From assembly GCA_017415995.1 (NCBI GenBank), contig JAFQDN010000026.1:1-52016 (forward strand): a stretch of 52,016 bases of DNA, written 5' to 3'. The translations under genes were made by a program, and so were the position numbers. The notes beneath the pieces were generated by a model. It made no database searches and was not told the origin of the DNA. It saw only the letters and a list, made by a program, of their open reading frames with translations. This DNA is from Akkermansia sp. GTDB taxonomy: Bacteria > Verrucomicrobiota > Verrucomicrobiia > Verrucomicrobiales > Akkermansiaceae. Shown here piece after piece: positions 9,401 through 17,850 of this stretch (position 1 is the stretch's first letter; every line of letters starts with the position of its first letter).

Positions 9401-10841
9401 TGATGTTGCGCCACACATGCTGGGCTTTCCACTCCTTGGGGTGGGAGAGGGAAAGCTCCCCGTAGTAGTAGCCGTGGGACTCAATATTGGCTTCATCGCA
9501 CACGTAAATACCGAGCTCATCGCACATTTCATAGAAAAATGCCGGCTGCGGATAATGTGAGTTGCGGATGTGATTGATGTTGCCGCGCTTCATAATAAGG
9601 AGCTCTTGGCGGCATTCTTCCTCCGTAACAGTATGGCCATTGGCGTGCTGGCTTTCGTGGCGGTTCACACCCTTGAGCTTCACCGGCATACCGTTTACCA
9701 AAAAGCGCCCGTTGAGCAGCTTGACATCGCGGAAGCCTATCTTGCGGGAGATGGTCTCCGTTACCTCACCCTTAGCATTCTTCAGGTAAATCACCAAGCG
9801 GTACAGATTGGGTTTCTCCGCACTCCACAGCGCCGGTTTCTCTACCCGGGTTCTCACGGTGGTAAGCAACTCATCCCCGGCTCCCAATTTGCCCTGTGCG
9901 GGGCTCAGGTCAGCCACTTTAGAGCCGTTCATATCCAACAACTCGGCTTCTACGGTAAATCCGGCTGCCTCCGTGCTGCGGTTGTTCACATTTACTTCCA
10001 CCCGCAGGTCAGATGCGCTGTAATCCGATGTACCATCACCATTCTGCGCAAAATCCGTGTGCACAAAGAAGTCACGCACCAACACCTGCGGCGTGCTGTA
10101 CATGAACACATCACGGAAAATGCCGGACAAACGCCACATATCCTGGCACTCCAGGTAAGAGCCATCGCTGTAGCGGTACACCTCGGCAGCTATGATGTTT
10201 TTGCCGGGCTTTACGTACGGCGTGATGTCGAATACGGCAGCCGTGCGGCTATCTTTGGAGAATCCCACCTTCTGCCCGTTCACAAAGAGGTAGAAGAAGG
10301 AATCCACACCGTCAAATTGAAGGAACACACGCCGCCCGTCCCAATTTGCGGGTATCTCCACCTCGCGGCGGTAGGAGCCCACGGCATTCGGCTCAGTCTT
10401 GGGTGTGCTGTACTTCTCCTCCGTCTTATCGCGCGGCGGAGTCATCACGCGCGGCCAATCACGCACAAAGGTGTAGCGCTGGTTGCTGTAAATCGGGATG
10501 CCGTACCCGCGCATCTGCCAGTTCGAGGGCACATCAATCGTTGCCCAGCTGCTTACATCTGTCTCGGGCTTATAAAAATCAACCGGGCGCTCTGCCGGTG
10601 AGGGTGCCCAGTGGAACTTCCACTCTCCGTTAAGGGATATCACCAATGATGAATCCTTACGCTTACCTTTAAGTGCCTCATTCTTATTAGCGAAGGGCAC
10701 AAAAAACGCCCGAGAATCCTCGCGTCCCTGCGATAAATTTTCCGGGTTTTCCCAATCCGGGTGTGGTTGGTAAGCCTCTTGTCCTGCTGCAACAGCTCCG
10801 GCCAAAGCCAGCGTTGCAGTAATGGTCTTGAGCATGTTCAT
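6426..10841 (-). CDS. secreted GH2 beta-galactosidase with two C-terminal discoidin-like domains
   Basis: This LacZ-type family 2 glycosidase hydrolyses terminal beta-galactosides. The chain has 1471 residues against about 1020 for E. coli LacZ. A signal peptide (MLKTITATLALAGAVAAG) is followed by the sugar-binding domain, an Ig-like domain and a TIM barrel. The acid/base is Glu500 in WSYGNEAGPGE and the nucleophile is Glu561 in WYISEYAH. The Bgal small-chain sandwich follows. The last 350 or so residues add two F5/8-type (discoidin) modules, each with a SPWSLIDGRRDTYWHS- or AVNVLDGNPDTYWHS-like start, probably for glycan binding. The open frame extends six codons further upstream, but the ATG at 10841 fits the signal peptide and lies eight bases after a good -10 box. 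It probably acts with the GH20 enzyme on host glycans. Confidence 0.92.
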   Translation of the reverse strand: MNMLKTITATLALAGAVAAGQEAYQPHPDWENPENLSQGREDSRAFFVPFANKNEALKGKRKDSSLVISLNGEWKFHWAPSPAERPVDFYKPETDVSSWATIDVPSNWQMRGYGIPIYSNQRYTFVRDWPRVMTPPRDKTEEKYSTPKTEPNAVGSYRREVEIPANWDGRRVFLQFDGVDSFFYLFVNGQKVGFSKDSRTAAVFDITPYVKPGKNIIAAEVYRYSDGSYLECQDMWRLSGIFRDVFMYSTPQVLVRDFFVHTDFAQNGDGTSDYSASDLRVEVNVNNRSTEAAGFTVEAELLDMNGSKVADLSPAQGKLGAGDELLTTVRTRVEKPALWSAEKPNLYRLVIYLKNAKGEVTETISRKIGFRDVKLLNGRFLVNGMPVKLKGVNRHESQHANGHTVTEEECRQELLIMKRGNINHIRNSHYPQPAFFYEMCDELGIYVCDEANIESHGYYYGELSLSHPKEWKAQHVWRNINMVEQSKNHPCVVIWSYGNEAGPGENFAAVRDWIKQRDPSRLTQYERNNDLADLCSNQYPSVNWTREIASRKLLKPWYISEYAHILCNSMGNLQDYWEAIDSSDSIIGGGIWEWIHQSYDQEVTLPNGRKVVRQSYGGDHGEFPHDGIFCIKGVIYSDRTVTPLYDEIRKVQQNAEFKFLGLTEDGKGVRISVRNKHLFTNLNEYSADWCLKEEGDRPVGSGTLNVSAAPLETVEITVPFDGIDAGALRKDCDYYLTVNLRLREKTEWADAGYVVATEQLRLPENYNGFSADACRMTVDPGLSLNVRNEDNRMVVTGRNFTIAVDKATGGIRNYIVNGQELIGDKATLLLNSFRAPLANDKWAMNQWLNNGMRNMVHDASPLLVERLSEGAVRVSCDVVTRGVRKESLDSREYDQGKFELTDNGPITEKDFSYTTQMVYTILPNGYVSVAAGIIPSERNIVLPKLGYILTLPERFSNVKWYGRGPGENYPDRKAGSPIGIYSSTVSKMPERYPLPMEQGNRMDTRWVAVTDGNGVGLMITSVQGENFNFSALPYTPQALFDAPHPEDLTGTGHTVLSVDAFTLGLGGAACGPRPINRDIPLAAPTTFTFSLRPLLSSDKPEEIGRKSLPLAGAVTISRDAMGYVHASCATRGATINMTLPDGSDHIYTEPFLQREEGIVRAYASAPGCINSALCFQRLDSWRPANLLRIVSCSSYAGKAESPWSLIDGRRDTYWHSRWHEPCAEYPHEVVVDLGVDSELSGVKVTPRQGRSSSRVGKIAFYFSQDGKTWSAEPDCTLQMADSDDEQTVLLPEPIVTKYIKMVCLEAISKGEPYAAVAELKPIVTKTVGEYPANAFFSVAYASSELPEGGAAVNVLDGNPDTYWHSMKGVTVASYPHDIRLNLGGERNLKGIMYRGAKVEGAYVKDYEVYVSNDGENWGQPVARGVLENNDSEQQVYFFAPARARFIRFVAISSHSDGDFAAVSELDVILAD

Positions 10842-10849
10842 ACCCGCAT

Positions 10850-10878
10850 ATACTACCAAATCCGGCTTTTCATGGCAA
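10850..10878 (-). promoter_or_regulatory. promoter of the GH2 gene
   Basis: On the minus strand, TTGCCA (10873-10878), 17 bases, then TAGTAT (10850-10855). The gap to the ATG at 10841 is eight bases, so the leader is close to zero. This decides between the nearby possible starts. Confidence 0.55.
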
Positions 10879-10954
10879 GCAAAAAAGCCGGGACAGGCTT
10901 ATAACGCGCATGCGCACGCGCGTACGACCTCTTGCCTAAGCTCATAAAAATAGC

Positions 10955-10982
10955 TGGACAAAAAGCGGCAATGTTGTATAGT
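10955..10982 (+). promoter_or_regulatory. promoter of the metzincin-ankyrin gene
   Basis: TGGACA (10955-10960), a 16-base spacer and TATAGT (10977-10982) lie 25 bases before the ATG at 11008. They share the divergent intergenic region with the GH2 promoter. Confidence 0.45.
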
Positions 10983-11007
10983 ATCAACATAACACACACG
11001 CAACGCC

Positions 11008-14000
11008 ATGTTCAATTTTCGCGCCGTAATACCCGCCATCAGCCTGCTTACCGTAACGTCGGCAGGAGCAGAGCCTGCACCGTTGCAGCCCATCACACTG
11101 CCCTGTGACCAAGAGGCAGGCTCCCCCGGCAAAGTGGTCATTGATGTCCTGTTGGCCATCAATTTGGCTCACTTGGGCAGTATTTATAAAACAGCGGAGC
11201 AATTGCAGGCGGAAACCATGGATGAGATTAACCGCATGCTGCAAAACTCGGCATTGGCAGATAAGGTGGAGTTCCGCGTGGCGGATGTGTACCTGTTCGT
11301 CTCAGGCGGTGAATCCATGCACAATACCCGCACGCTGCACCGCCGACGGGATGAGGTGAATGCGGACTTGGTGCTGGAGTTGTCATACATTGATGGGTTC
11401 GGCGTAGCGGGTGAGGCACACACAGGCGGAATTGTCGATGAGTTTATGGGCAATACCCTGCGCCACCCGGATGAAGATTGCTTTTACACCGTGGTGGATG
11501 TGCGCAAGAGTGACAGCACCATCAACAAAACGGCGCACGTAGCACCTCATGAACTGGCACACCTGCTGGGCTGCGGGCATAGTGATTCCCAAAGCACTCA
11601 GCCTTGGCAAGGAATGTATGATTTCTCCACCGGCGCCTTGGATAGTGAGGCCGATGCCGCCACCCTCATGACCTATGAGCAGCGCTCAGAGCATGGCGAT
11701 TTCTCCGGCAGCTTCAAAAGCCTGCTCGTCCTTTCCTCCCCGGGTACTTATACGGAAAACGGCACTACCTACCGCATCGGCAGTGCCATGGAGGACAACC
11801 GCCGCACCTTCCTGATGTCTGCCCCCATGGTGGCAGGCTACCGCGCGGGCAGCCCCTCTGCCGTACTGAATGATGCTCCTGCGCACGCCTTCGAACTGCC
11901 GCAACTGCGCCCGTTCTCATACTACGTGGCCCGATTGAGCAAAAATTGCGAACAAGAAGAGATATTTTTTCCCGGCAACGTGGCTTTGTTTTGCACCCAA
12001 CACGTTCCTTACCTGGTGCAAGACGATGAGTTTTGCCGCGTTTGGGGCACCACCGCAGCCGCCACGGCGGACTCTCAAGCCGGGGGAGCGGATGTTTGGT
12101 ACAAATTGCGCGTGGAAAAGACTGCGGAGTTCACGGCCGGCTTCCGCACACTCGGCAAAGACGTAAGGGATGCCACCCCCACGCACCCCATGCGCGTGCG
12201 GGTGTACAAACGCAACGGGCAAGAGCTACAGCCCCTGCCCTGCAACCCCGCCACAGCTCAGAATAAGGTGCACGGGGCCTGCTGTTTTCAGGCTCAGGCA
12301 GGGGATGAGCTCTATTTTGCCGTAGAGGCGGTGGAGCAACCCGGCATTTTCAACTTCTTTCTGCGCTCACGGCAAAGCACTCCGCCCGCCCTTGCAGAGT
12401 ATTACCACCTGAGCCCCACCGAGGCAGCCGCCTTGCAGCCCAATGCAGCTATGCTGCAACAAACCCTGCAACAAACTGACTCCGTACCGCAACAACAGCT
12501 GGATACTGCCCTCAAACTCAGCGCTGTCATGGGGTATACGGAACATTGCCGCATGCTGATGGCTGCCGGGGCCAATCCCTCCGCTGCTCGCAAAAATGAG
12601 CTCACGGCTCTGTTCCTTGCCATAGCCGGCGGGCATGCGGAAACTGCCCGCTTGCTGCGCGGTGCCGGTGCTTGCCTCCATACTGATGAGCAGCAATTGC
12701 AATATGCTTGGCACCTTGTTCTGCAAACTTTCTGCTTCTCCGCCGTTCAAAACCTTATCACCGATGGCACCGCGGCTGATACCGCAACGGAAGTGGGCTC
12801 TACCGCCCTCATGCACGCCGCCGGTGCCGGATACGCCTCCACCCTGCAATTCCTGCTGGCTGCCGGGGCGGATCCCAACGCCCGGACTCATGACGGCCTG
12901 ACTCCCCTCATCTACGCCACCGGTAACGGACATGCAGAATGCGTCCGCCTTCTGCTGGAAAACGGCGCCAACGCCAACCAAGCCAACGACACCGGCCTTA
13001 CACCCCTGTTCTTGGCAGCACTCAGGGGGTACCATGAATGCGTGGAAGCTCTGCTGCAAGCCGGAGCATCTACGGACGTAGTCGTCGATGGCAACTTCAC
13101 CCCCCTGTTCATCGCCATCCGCAATGAGCACACTCGCTGCGTGCAACTGTTGCTGGAGCACGGAACCGCCCATTCCTCCACCAAGAACGCCTATTCTGCT
13201 ATTATTTTTGCCGCCACCAACCGGAGCACGGATATTTTGCGCTCACTACTCCAAAACGGTGAAAACCCCAACTATACCACTGATAAGGGCGTAACTCCGC
13301 TCATTGTAGCTGCGGAACAAGGCCGGGCTGACAACATCCGCCTGCTCTTGGAACACGGTGCCAACATCAACCATACTGATGCCGACGGCGATTCCGCCCT
13401 CCTGGTTGCCATCATGAAAGGCCGCACGGACTGTGTACAGATTTTGCTGGAGGCCGGGGCGGACCCCACCATCCACAACGCCAACCATGTAACCCCCTTG
13501 CAGGGGGCTGCCGTCAATGGCCATGCGGAGTGTCTTAAATTACTGCTGGAGCTTGGCTGCCGTGATAGCGCCACAAAAAACGATGGTATAACGGCACTGA
13601 TGTTGGCCGCTGCCAACGGCTCTACCGAATGCGTGCGCCTGTTGCTGCAACACGGCGCCGATGCCGATGCCCGCAATAAGGAAAACATGACGGCTCTCTC
13701 ATACTCCGTACGCCGAGGCCACACGGAATGTGCCCGCATCCTGTTGGAAAACGGCGCCAATGTCAACATCTGCCACTCGGAGACCCAAAACACCCCCTTG
13801 TTGGATGCCGCCATCCTCGGCCACACGGACTGCCTGCGCCTGCTGTTGCAACACGGCGCCAACGCTAAGCAGGCGGATGCCAAGGCGAACTCCGCTCTTG
13901 TCCATGCCGTGCGCGAAAACCACCCGCAATGCGTTGCTTTGCTCTTGGAGTACGGGGCTCTCGCCAACTCTACGGATCCCCGGGGACTCACTCCCCTCCA

Positions 14001-15090
14001 CCATGCCGCGCTCAATGGGTACAAGGAATGCCTCCTCCTGCTCCTGCAGGCCGGTGCAAATGCCAATCCCCCCGTGCCTGAGAATTGCTATTCACCGCTG
14101 GAAGCGGCCGTCTCCCGCAACAGCATTGACTGCGCACGCATCCTGCTGGAGGCCGGGGCACGCGTCTCCGCTGACGGTACGCCGGATTCTTTCAGCCTGA
14201 TGGTATGCGAAAGCCCGGACATCATGCGCTTGCTACTGCAACACGGTGCTAACCCCAACAGCGTGCACGGTGATGATAAATTCTCCGCTCTCATGTTTGC
14301 CTTATCCTACCAAAAGCCCGACTGCGCGGAGTTATTGCTGGAGGCCGGGGCGGACATCTCGTACCGCAACAACAATGGCATATCCGTCATCCTTCATGCT
14401 GCCGGTGTCGCTTCTCCCGCCACATTCAACCTCCTCCTGCAAAAAGGTGCCAACCTCGCTGATGTCGATAATGAAGGCAACAACGTCCTCATGCGCGCAG
14501 CTGCAAATGAAAATACCCGCCTCATCGCCCACCTCCTGCAGCTGGGTGTGGACGTCAACGCCACCAATCATCAGGGCAAAAATGCTTACCTCTTCGCCTT
14601 GGAAAACGGTGACTCCGCTTCCGCCGACCTCCTGGAAAAACTCGGTGCCGATACCTCAAAAACCGACAACAGAGGCTACTCTCCGCTTCATTACGCCGCA
14701 TCATCGCCCACCCTCATTGCCAAACTCTTACAACGCGGAGCCAATGTCAACGCCACCGCGCATGATGGTACCACCCCGCTCATGCTCGCCGTCCACAGCG
14801 ACGACACGGAAGCCGCCTCCCTCCTCCTGCAAGCCGGTGCCGATGTCCACCTCCGCGATAACAATGGCCGCACTGCCTTCCTGCACGCTGTTGCCCACTG
14901 CGATAATCGGGATATCCTTGAACTCCTCCTCAAACACGGTGCAAATGCCTTTGTCAAGGATAACTCCGGTGCGAATGCCCTCCGCATCTCTCGCGAAGAA
15001 AACAATGGAAACTTCATTGATTTCCTCCGCTCCCTCGGCCCCGATGGCAAACCCAGAAAACGCTCCCGTTTACGCAAGCTGTTTGATTAA
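11008..15090 (+). CDS. secreted metzincin metalloprotease fused to a long ankyrin-repeat domain
   Basis: The 1360-residue protein starts with a signal peptide (residues 1-21, ending SAGAEP). The N-terminal domain carries HELAHLLGCGH at 181-191, an exact HExxHxxGxxH metzincin zinc site. A candidate Met-turn (LMTYEQ, Met221) follows 30 residues later, the spacing expected of reprolysin-like enzymes. Residues about 350-450 (DVWYKLRVEKTAEFTAGF to DELYFAVEA) resemble a PPC-type beta-sandwich. From about 496 to 1345 the chain is a run of some 25 ankyrin repeats of about 33 residues, with TPLxxAxxxGHxECxxLLLxxGAxxN signatures. It ends in a basic tail, KRSRLRKLFD. The coding strand is unusually C-rich, matching the strand bias of this side of the window. 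Target and activation are unknown; an exported protease with an ankyrin scaffold suggests binding of host or surface proteins. Confidence 0.88.
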   Translation: MFNFRAVIPAISLLTVTSAGAEPAPLQPITLPCDQEAGSPGKVVIDVLLAINLAHLGSIYKTAEQLQAETMDEINRMLQNSALADKVEFRVADVYLFVSGGESMHNTRTLHRRRDEVNADLVLELSYIDGFGVAGEAHTGGIVDEFMGNTLRHPDEDCFYTVVDVRKSDSTINKTAHVAPHELAHLLGCGHSDSQSTQPWQGMYDFSTGALDSEADAATLMTYEQRSEHGDFSGSFKSLLVLSSPGTYTENGTTYRIGSAMEDNRRTFLMSAPMVAGYRAGSPSAVLNDAPAHAFELPQLRPFSYYVARLSKNCEQEEIFFPGNVALFCTQHVPYLVQDDEFCRVWGTTAAATADSQAGGADVWYKLRVEKTAEFTAGFRTLGKDVRDATPTHPMRVRVYKRNGQELQPLPCNPATAQNKVHGACCFQAQAGDELYFAVEAVEQPGIFNFFLRSRQSTPPALAEYYHLSPTEAAALQPNAAMLQQTLQQTDSVPQQQLDTALKLSAVMGYTEHCRMLMAAGANPSAARKNELTALFLAIAGGHAETARLLRGAGACLHTDEQQLQYAWHLVLQTFCFSAVQNLITDGTAADTATEVGSTALMHAAGAGYASTLQFLLAAGADPNARTHDGLTPLIYATGNGHAECVRLLLENGANANQANDTGLTPLFLAALRGYHECVEALLQAGASTDVVVDGNFTPLFIAIRNEHTRCVQLLLEHGTAHSSTKNAYSAIIFAATNRSTDILRSLLQNGENPNYTTDKGVTPLIVAAEQGRADNIRLLLEHGANINHTDADGDSALLVAIMKGRTDCVQILLEAGADPTIHNANHVTPLQGAAVNGHAECLKLLLELGCRDSATKNDGITALMLAAANGSTECVRLLLQHGADADARNKENMTALSYSVRRGHTECARILLENGANVNICHSETQNTPLLDAAILGHTDCLRLLLQHGANAKQADAKANSALVHAVRENHPQCVALLLEYGALANSTDPRGLTPLHHAALNGYKECLLLLLQAGANANPPVPENCYSPLEAAVSRNSIDCARILLEAGARVSADGTPDSFSLMVCESPDIMRLLLQHGANPNSVHGDDKFSALMFALSYQKPDCAELLLEAGADISYRNNNGISVILHAAGVASPATFNLLLQKGANLADVDNEGNNVLMRAAANENTRLIAHLLQLGVDVNATNHQGKNAYLFALENGDSASADLLEKLGADTSKTDNRGYSPLHYAASSPTLIAKLLQRGANVNATAHDGTTPLMLAVHSDDTEAASLLLQAGADVHLRDNNGRTAFLHAVAHCDNRDILELLLKHGANAFVKDNSGANALRISREENNGNFIDFLRSLGPDGKPRKRSRLRKLFD
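12493..15040 (+). repeat. coding ankyrin-repeat array
   Basis: About 25 tandem units of roughly 99 bases encode the ankyrin repeats. Short stretches recur almost unchanged, for example GGAGGCCGGGGCGGA and CAACACGGCGCC, while other units have diverged. The array is therefore old and degenerate rather than a fresh tandem expansion. Confidence 0.9.
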
Positions 15091-15143
15091 CCAAGCGGCA
15101 GCATGCAAATACAGTAAAATACGTGCCCTCCACGGCTCAGAGC

Positions 15144-16238
15144 TCAGGAAGTGAGGGAGACAACTAATTTGTGCAGAATATCGCGGTCATCCACTTGAGT
15201 GGAAACGAGTTGCCTATCCGCCAGGGCACAGGCTTGGAGATCCTTACGGGCCTTACGGAGGGAAAGCTTACCGCAAGTACGGGCGGCATTGAAGAGGGCG
15301 TAGGAATTGGGGGAGCCGTCCTTTTTGAGGGGGAGCATTTTGCGGTCCATGGGCAGCAATTTGGCAATGGCCGCCTCAAAACTGCGGTAGTTGGAGGCAT
15401 CCACCCCAAAGGAATCCATGAGCAAACGAGCACAAAAACGGTTGCGAACGGTGGGGACAATGGCTGCACGCATAATGGAGACGGCTTGCTCGCCGTGCTC
15501 AAGCTGCTCATTGATGAGGCGTACGGCAAGGCGGCAGTTGCTTTGCTCGATAGCGCGCGAGATCTCAAAAATAACGCCGTTGCGGGACACCGCCACCATC
15601 AAATCCACGTCATCTACGGTAACACGGCGTCTCTCCGTGCCCAAGTATACGTCCAATTTTGCCAACTCATTGGCAATTTGCCGTGAGCTCTCATTCACTC
15701 GCTGCACAAACAAATCCAACGCTGCATTCTCAAATGTAAGTTCATGCGTTTTGGCCATGCGGAGTGTCAGCGCGGAGACTTCCGCCTCCCAGCCGGGTTT
15801 GGAGATGTCAATTTTGGAAAATTCCTTGAGCTCGGCAACTTTAGAGAGTTTTTTGAAGAAGACGCGGCGTTTGTCCATCTCCATGCAGCTCATCACCAAA
15901 TACGTATCGGCTGGCAGGTTTTCCAAGGCGGCTACCAGGCTCTCCATGGCCTCCTGAACAGCCTCACTGCGTGCACCGGAGGGCGTATCCCCCAAAAAAC
16001 TCACACCTTTGAGCCATATAACCTTGCGCCCGCCGAACATGTTGAACATCTGCAGCCCGGACACCGTACGCCCCAGGATTTCCACCGCATCATCCGCAGT
16101 AGCAGCTGCGCCGTCAATAATCTCATCGCCCCAGCCATCCCCGCCGGCAGTCAGCTTGCTATATGTTTTTTGCGCAGCGCTGCCCGCTGCACCTTCATCG
16201 CTACCGAAAAACACATATGCTATAGCTTCATCTGCCAT
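15144..16238 (-). CDS. holA: DNA polymerase III delta subunit
   Basis: The delta subunit opens the beta sliding clamp as part of the clamp loader. The 364-residue length is typical. The N-terminal domain (YVFFGSDEGAA), the GRKVIWLKGVSFL segment, the central DLFVQRVNESSRQIANELAKLDVYLG block and the C-terminal collar helices are all recognisable. HolA is poorly conserved between phyla, so this call rests on overall layout and the ANELxKL region. It has its own near-perfect promoter, with TATAAT ending six bases before the ATG, so it is probably transcribed apart from the acyltransferase upstream and as a leaderless message. It is convergent with the ankyrin gene, separated by 53 bases with no clear terminator. 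Confidence 0.88.
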   Translation of the reverse strand: MADEAIAYVFFGSDEGAAGSAAQKTYSKLTAGGDGWGDEIIDGAAATADDAVEILGRTVSGLQMFNMFGGRKVIWLKGVSFLGDTPSGARSEAVQEAMESLVAALENLPADTYLVMSCMEMDKRRVFFKKLSKVAELKEFSKIDISKPGWEAEVSALTLRMAKTHELTFENAALDLFVQRVNESSRQIANELAKLDVYLGTERRRVTVDDVDLMVAVSRNGVIFEISRAIEQSNCRLAVRLINEQLEHGEQAVSIMRAAIVPTVRNRFCARLLMDSFGVDASNYRSFEAAIAKLLPMDRKMLPLKKDGSPNSYALFNAARTCGKLSLRKARKDLQACALADRQLVSTQVDDRDILHKLVVSLTS

Positions 16239-16244
16239 GGCCTC

Positions 16245-16273
16245 ATTATACCCTACATGAACCGTTTAGTCAA
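16245..16273 (-). promoter_or_regulatory. leaderless-type promoter of holA
   Basis: On the minus strand, TTGACT (16268-16273), 17 bases, then a consensus TATAAT (16245-16250), with exactly six bases to the ATG at 16238. This is the clearest leaderless-type promoter in the window. Confidence 0.7.
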
Positions 16274-16310
16274 ATTTTTCAAAATCAACCATAAACTTTA
16301 ACAGAGCCAA

Positions 16311-17309
16311 TCAAATTATCCCGGATTTGCGCACTAAAGTAATCAGGAAACTCACTGCCGCCGCAATCAGGACGGACAAAACAAGCGCGCTGAACGGAAA
16401 CCATATGGTGGCACCTACCCACTCCCGCACCATGGGATAAAGCGGCAAATGCACCAAATAAAGCTCCAAGGAATGCCGCCCTGCCCATTCCACGGGAACA
16501 AGCACCCCTTGTGGCAGGTGCGGGCGCACGAGCCCAAGCAGGTAGCACCCTGCCGGCATGGCAAATACCAGCGCGGCCAAGGGCATGAGGTCACAGTACT
16601 CGGAGCACAACCACCCCTCACCCTGCCGGAACATGAAGCGCGCCGCCACGGAAAAGAGCAGACAAAGTGCAGCAGTAAAATAGTTGTTGCAACGCATGCC
16701 CTGTGCCACGCACATGCCGGCCAAAAAGGCGGGAAAACGCGCTAATCCCCAGCATACGGTGGCGCGGTACAAATTAAGCGTGCCGGAATCCGGTTGCAGG
16801 TAAATACACAGGGCCAGGAGTACCTCCGTAAGCAAGGTGAATACCAACAGCCATCCCCATGTATTAAAACGCCTCACTACAAGCAATAACAACGGGCTGA
16901 ACAGGTAAAACAGCAGAATAACCCGCACATACCACATATCCATACCCGTTACCTGCAACAACACGTGTTGCAAGGTGGGTGCGTGCGGTGCCCACAGGTA
17001 AAATAAGGTGCCGCAAAGCACACAGGCAGGCATAAGTCGCTTGATCCTCTTGGCATAAAAACCGGCCAAACTTTGCCCGGGCTGCCACCGCCGCAATGAA
17101 TACACAATACCGAAGCCGGAAAGAAACAAAAACACATCCACCCCCCACAAACCGTAGTAATTGCACACAAAACTGAACCACCCGAAATCCTCCGTTTGCA
17201 GGTGAAACAACATGATGAAGATAATGGCAAGCCCCATCAGCATGGTACGGGCTGCCGAGATGCCGGGGCGGGCATCCGCCGTGCTGTGTTCGGTATTCTC
17301 CGTATGCAT
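16311..17309 (-). CDS. membrane acyltransferase, family 3 (OafA/NodX type)
   Basis: These integral membrane enzymes transfer acetyl or other acyl groups to sugars of surface glycans. The 332-residue protein has about ten hydrophobic segments. The N-terminal TM1 contains IFIMLFHLQ (His36, the likely catalytic His), followed by GLWGVDVFLFLSGFGIVYSLRR, the family hallmark of a V(D)xFFxxSGF-type loop. The C-terminus carries WAGRHSLELYLVHLPLYP, also typical of the family. It starts seven bases after the stop of the cytochrome gene and is the last member of that operon. The acceptor glycan cannot be inferred. Confidence 0.85.
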   Translation of the reverse strand: MHTENTEHSTADARPGISAARTMLMGLAIIFIMLFHLQTEDFGWFSFVCNYYGLWGVDVFLFLSGFGIVYSLRRWQPGQSLAGFYAKRIKRLMPACVLCGTLFYLWAPHAPTLQHVLLQVTGMDMWYVRVILLFYLFSPLLLLVVRRFNTWGWLLVFTLLTEVLLALCIYLQPDSGTLNLYRATVCWGLARFPAFLAGMCVAQGMRCNNYFTAALCLLFSVAARFMFRQGEGWLCSEYCDLMPLAALVFAMPAGCYLLGLVRPHLPQGVLVPVEWAGRHSLELYLVHLPLYPMVREWVGATIWFPFSALVLSVLIAAAVSFLITLVRKSGII

Positions 17310-17316
17310 GGCTCAA

Positions 17317-17832
17317 TCAGTGGTGGCAGGAATCGCAGTTAAGGGGTAAGGCATGCTTTTCATGGCAATCCAGGCATGATTGCATGGTGTGGGCGGTGGG
17401 TGCATCCGGATTAGGGTGGCACTCTGCACAGCTTACCCCTTTGCGCGCGTGGTAACCGTGGTTAAAATGCACATGCGCAGGGAGCGGTGCTTGGCGTACC
17501 CAGCGCAGGGGCTCACCGTGGTACACGGATGAGTCCGCATTTGCCGCTGCATGCAGGGGCAGCAATCGTGCATCGTCCGCCAAAATGTGCCGGTGGCAAT
17601 CCATACAGGCAGAACTTGCAGGCATGCCCGCCCCGGCTCCTTTTTCCGCCCCCGCGTGGCAGCTTTGGCACTGCATATTCACCTTATCCGCCGCCGTATG
17701 GGTGCTGTGCTCAAACGGAACCGGTTGTTGCGCTACGTAGGTAGCGGCTGTATAGGCGTGCCGGTAGATGAGCACAAGACAAAGCACCCCCACTGCGGTG
17801 AATATGCAGAGGGGGTGCCTGAGGAATCTCAT
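17317..17832 (-). CDS. membrane-anchored pentaheme cytochrome c, ActA/c7-like
   Basis: The 171-residue protein has one N-terminal membrane anchor (residues 8-23) and five CxxCH heme-attachment motifs at 55-59, 76-80, 135-139, 153-157 and 166-170. The phrase GEPLRWVR...HFNHGYHARKGVSCAECH, with its distal His residues, matches the pentaheme ActA subunit of alternative complex III and related triheme/pentaheme proteins. It is shorter than ActA (about 200 or more residues) and the rest of that complex is not next to it. A strong ribosome site (GGAGGAG) lies before the ATG at 17832. It sits 18 bases after the preceding gene and seven before the next, so it belongs to an operon. The role is periplasmic electron transfer; the partner is unknown. 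Confidence 0.85.
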   Translation of the reverse strand: MRFLRHPLCIFTAVGVLCLVLIYRHAYTAATYVAQQPVPFEHSTHTAADKVNMQCQSCHAGAEKGAGAGMPASSACMDCHRHILADDARLLPLHAAANADSSVYHGEPLRWVRQAPLPAHVHFNHGYHARKGVSCAECHPNPDAPTAHTMQSCLDCHEKHALPLNCDSCHH

Positions 17833-17850
17833 GTGAGGGCTCCTCCGGGG

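Noticed and set aside
9570..10601. Long open frame of 343 codons on the plus strand opposite the GH2 gene
   Set aside because: It mirrors the codon structure of the galactosidase, has no promoter or ribosome site, and its protein matches no family I know.
12367..13173. Long open frame on the minus strand opposite the ankyrin array
   Set aside because: Antisense shadow of repetitive coding sequence; other minus-strand frames occur throughout the array for the same reason.
12493..15040. Regularly spaced repeated words that could suggest a CRISPR or tandem-repeat array
   Set aside because: The 99-base period is coding, the units diverge, and they translate into ankyrin repeats.
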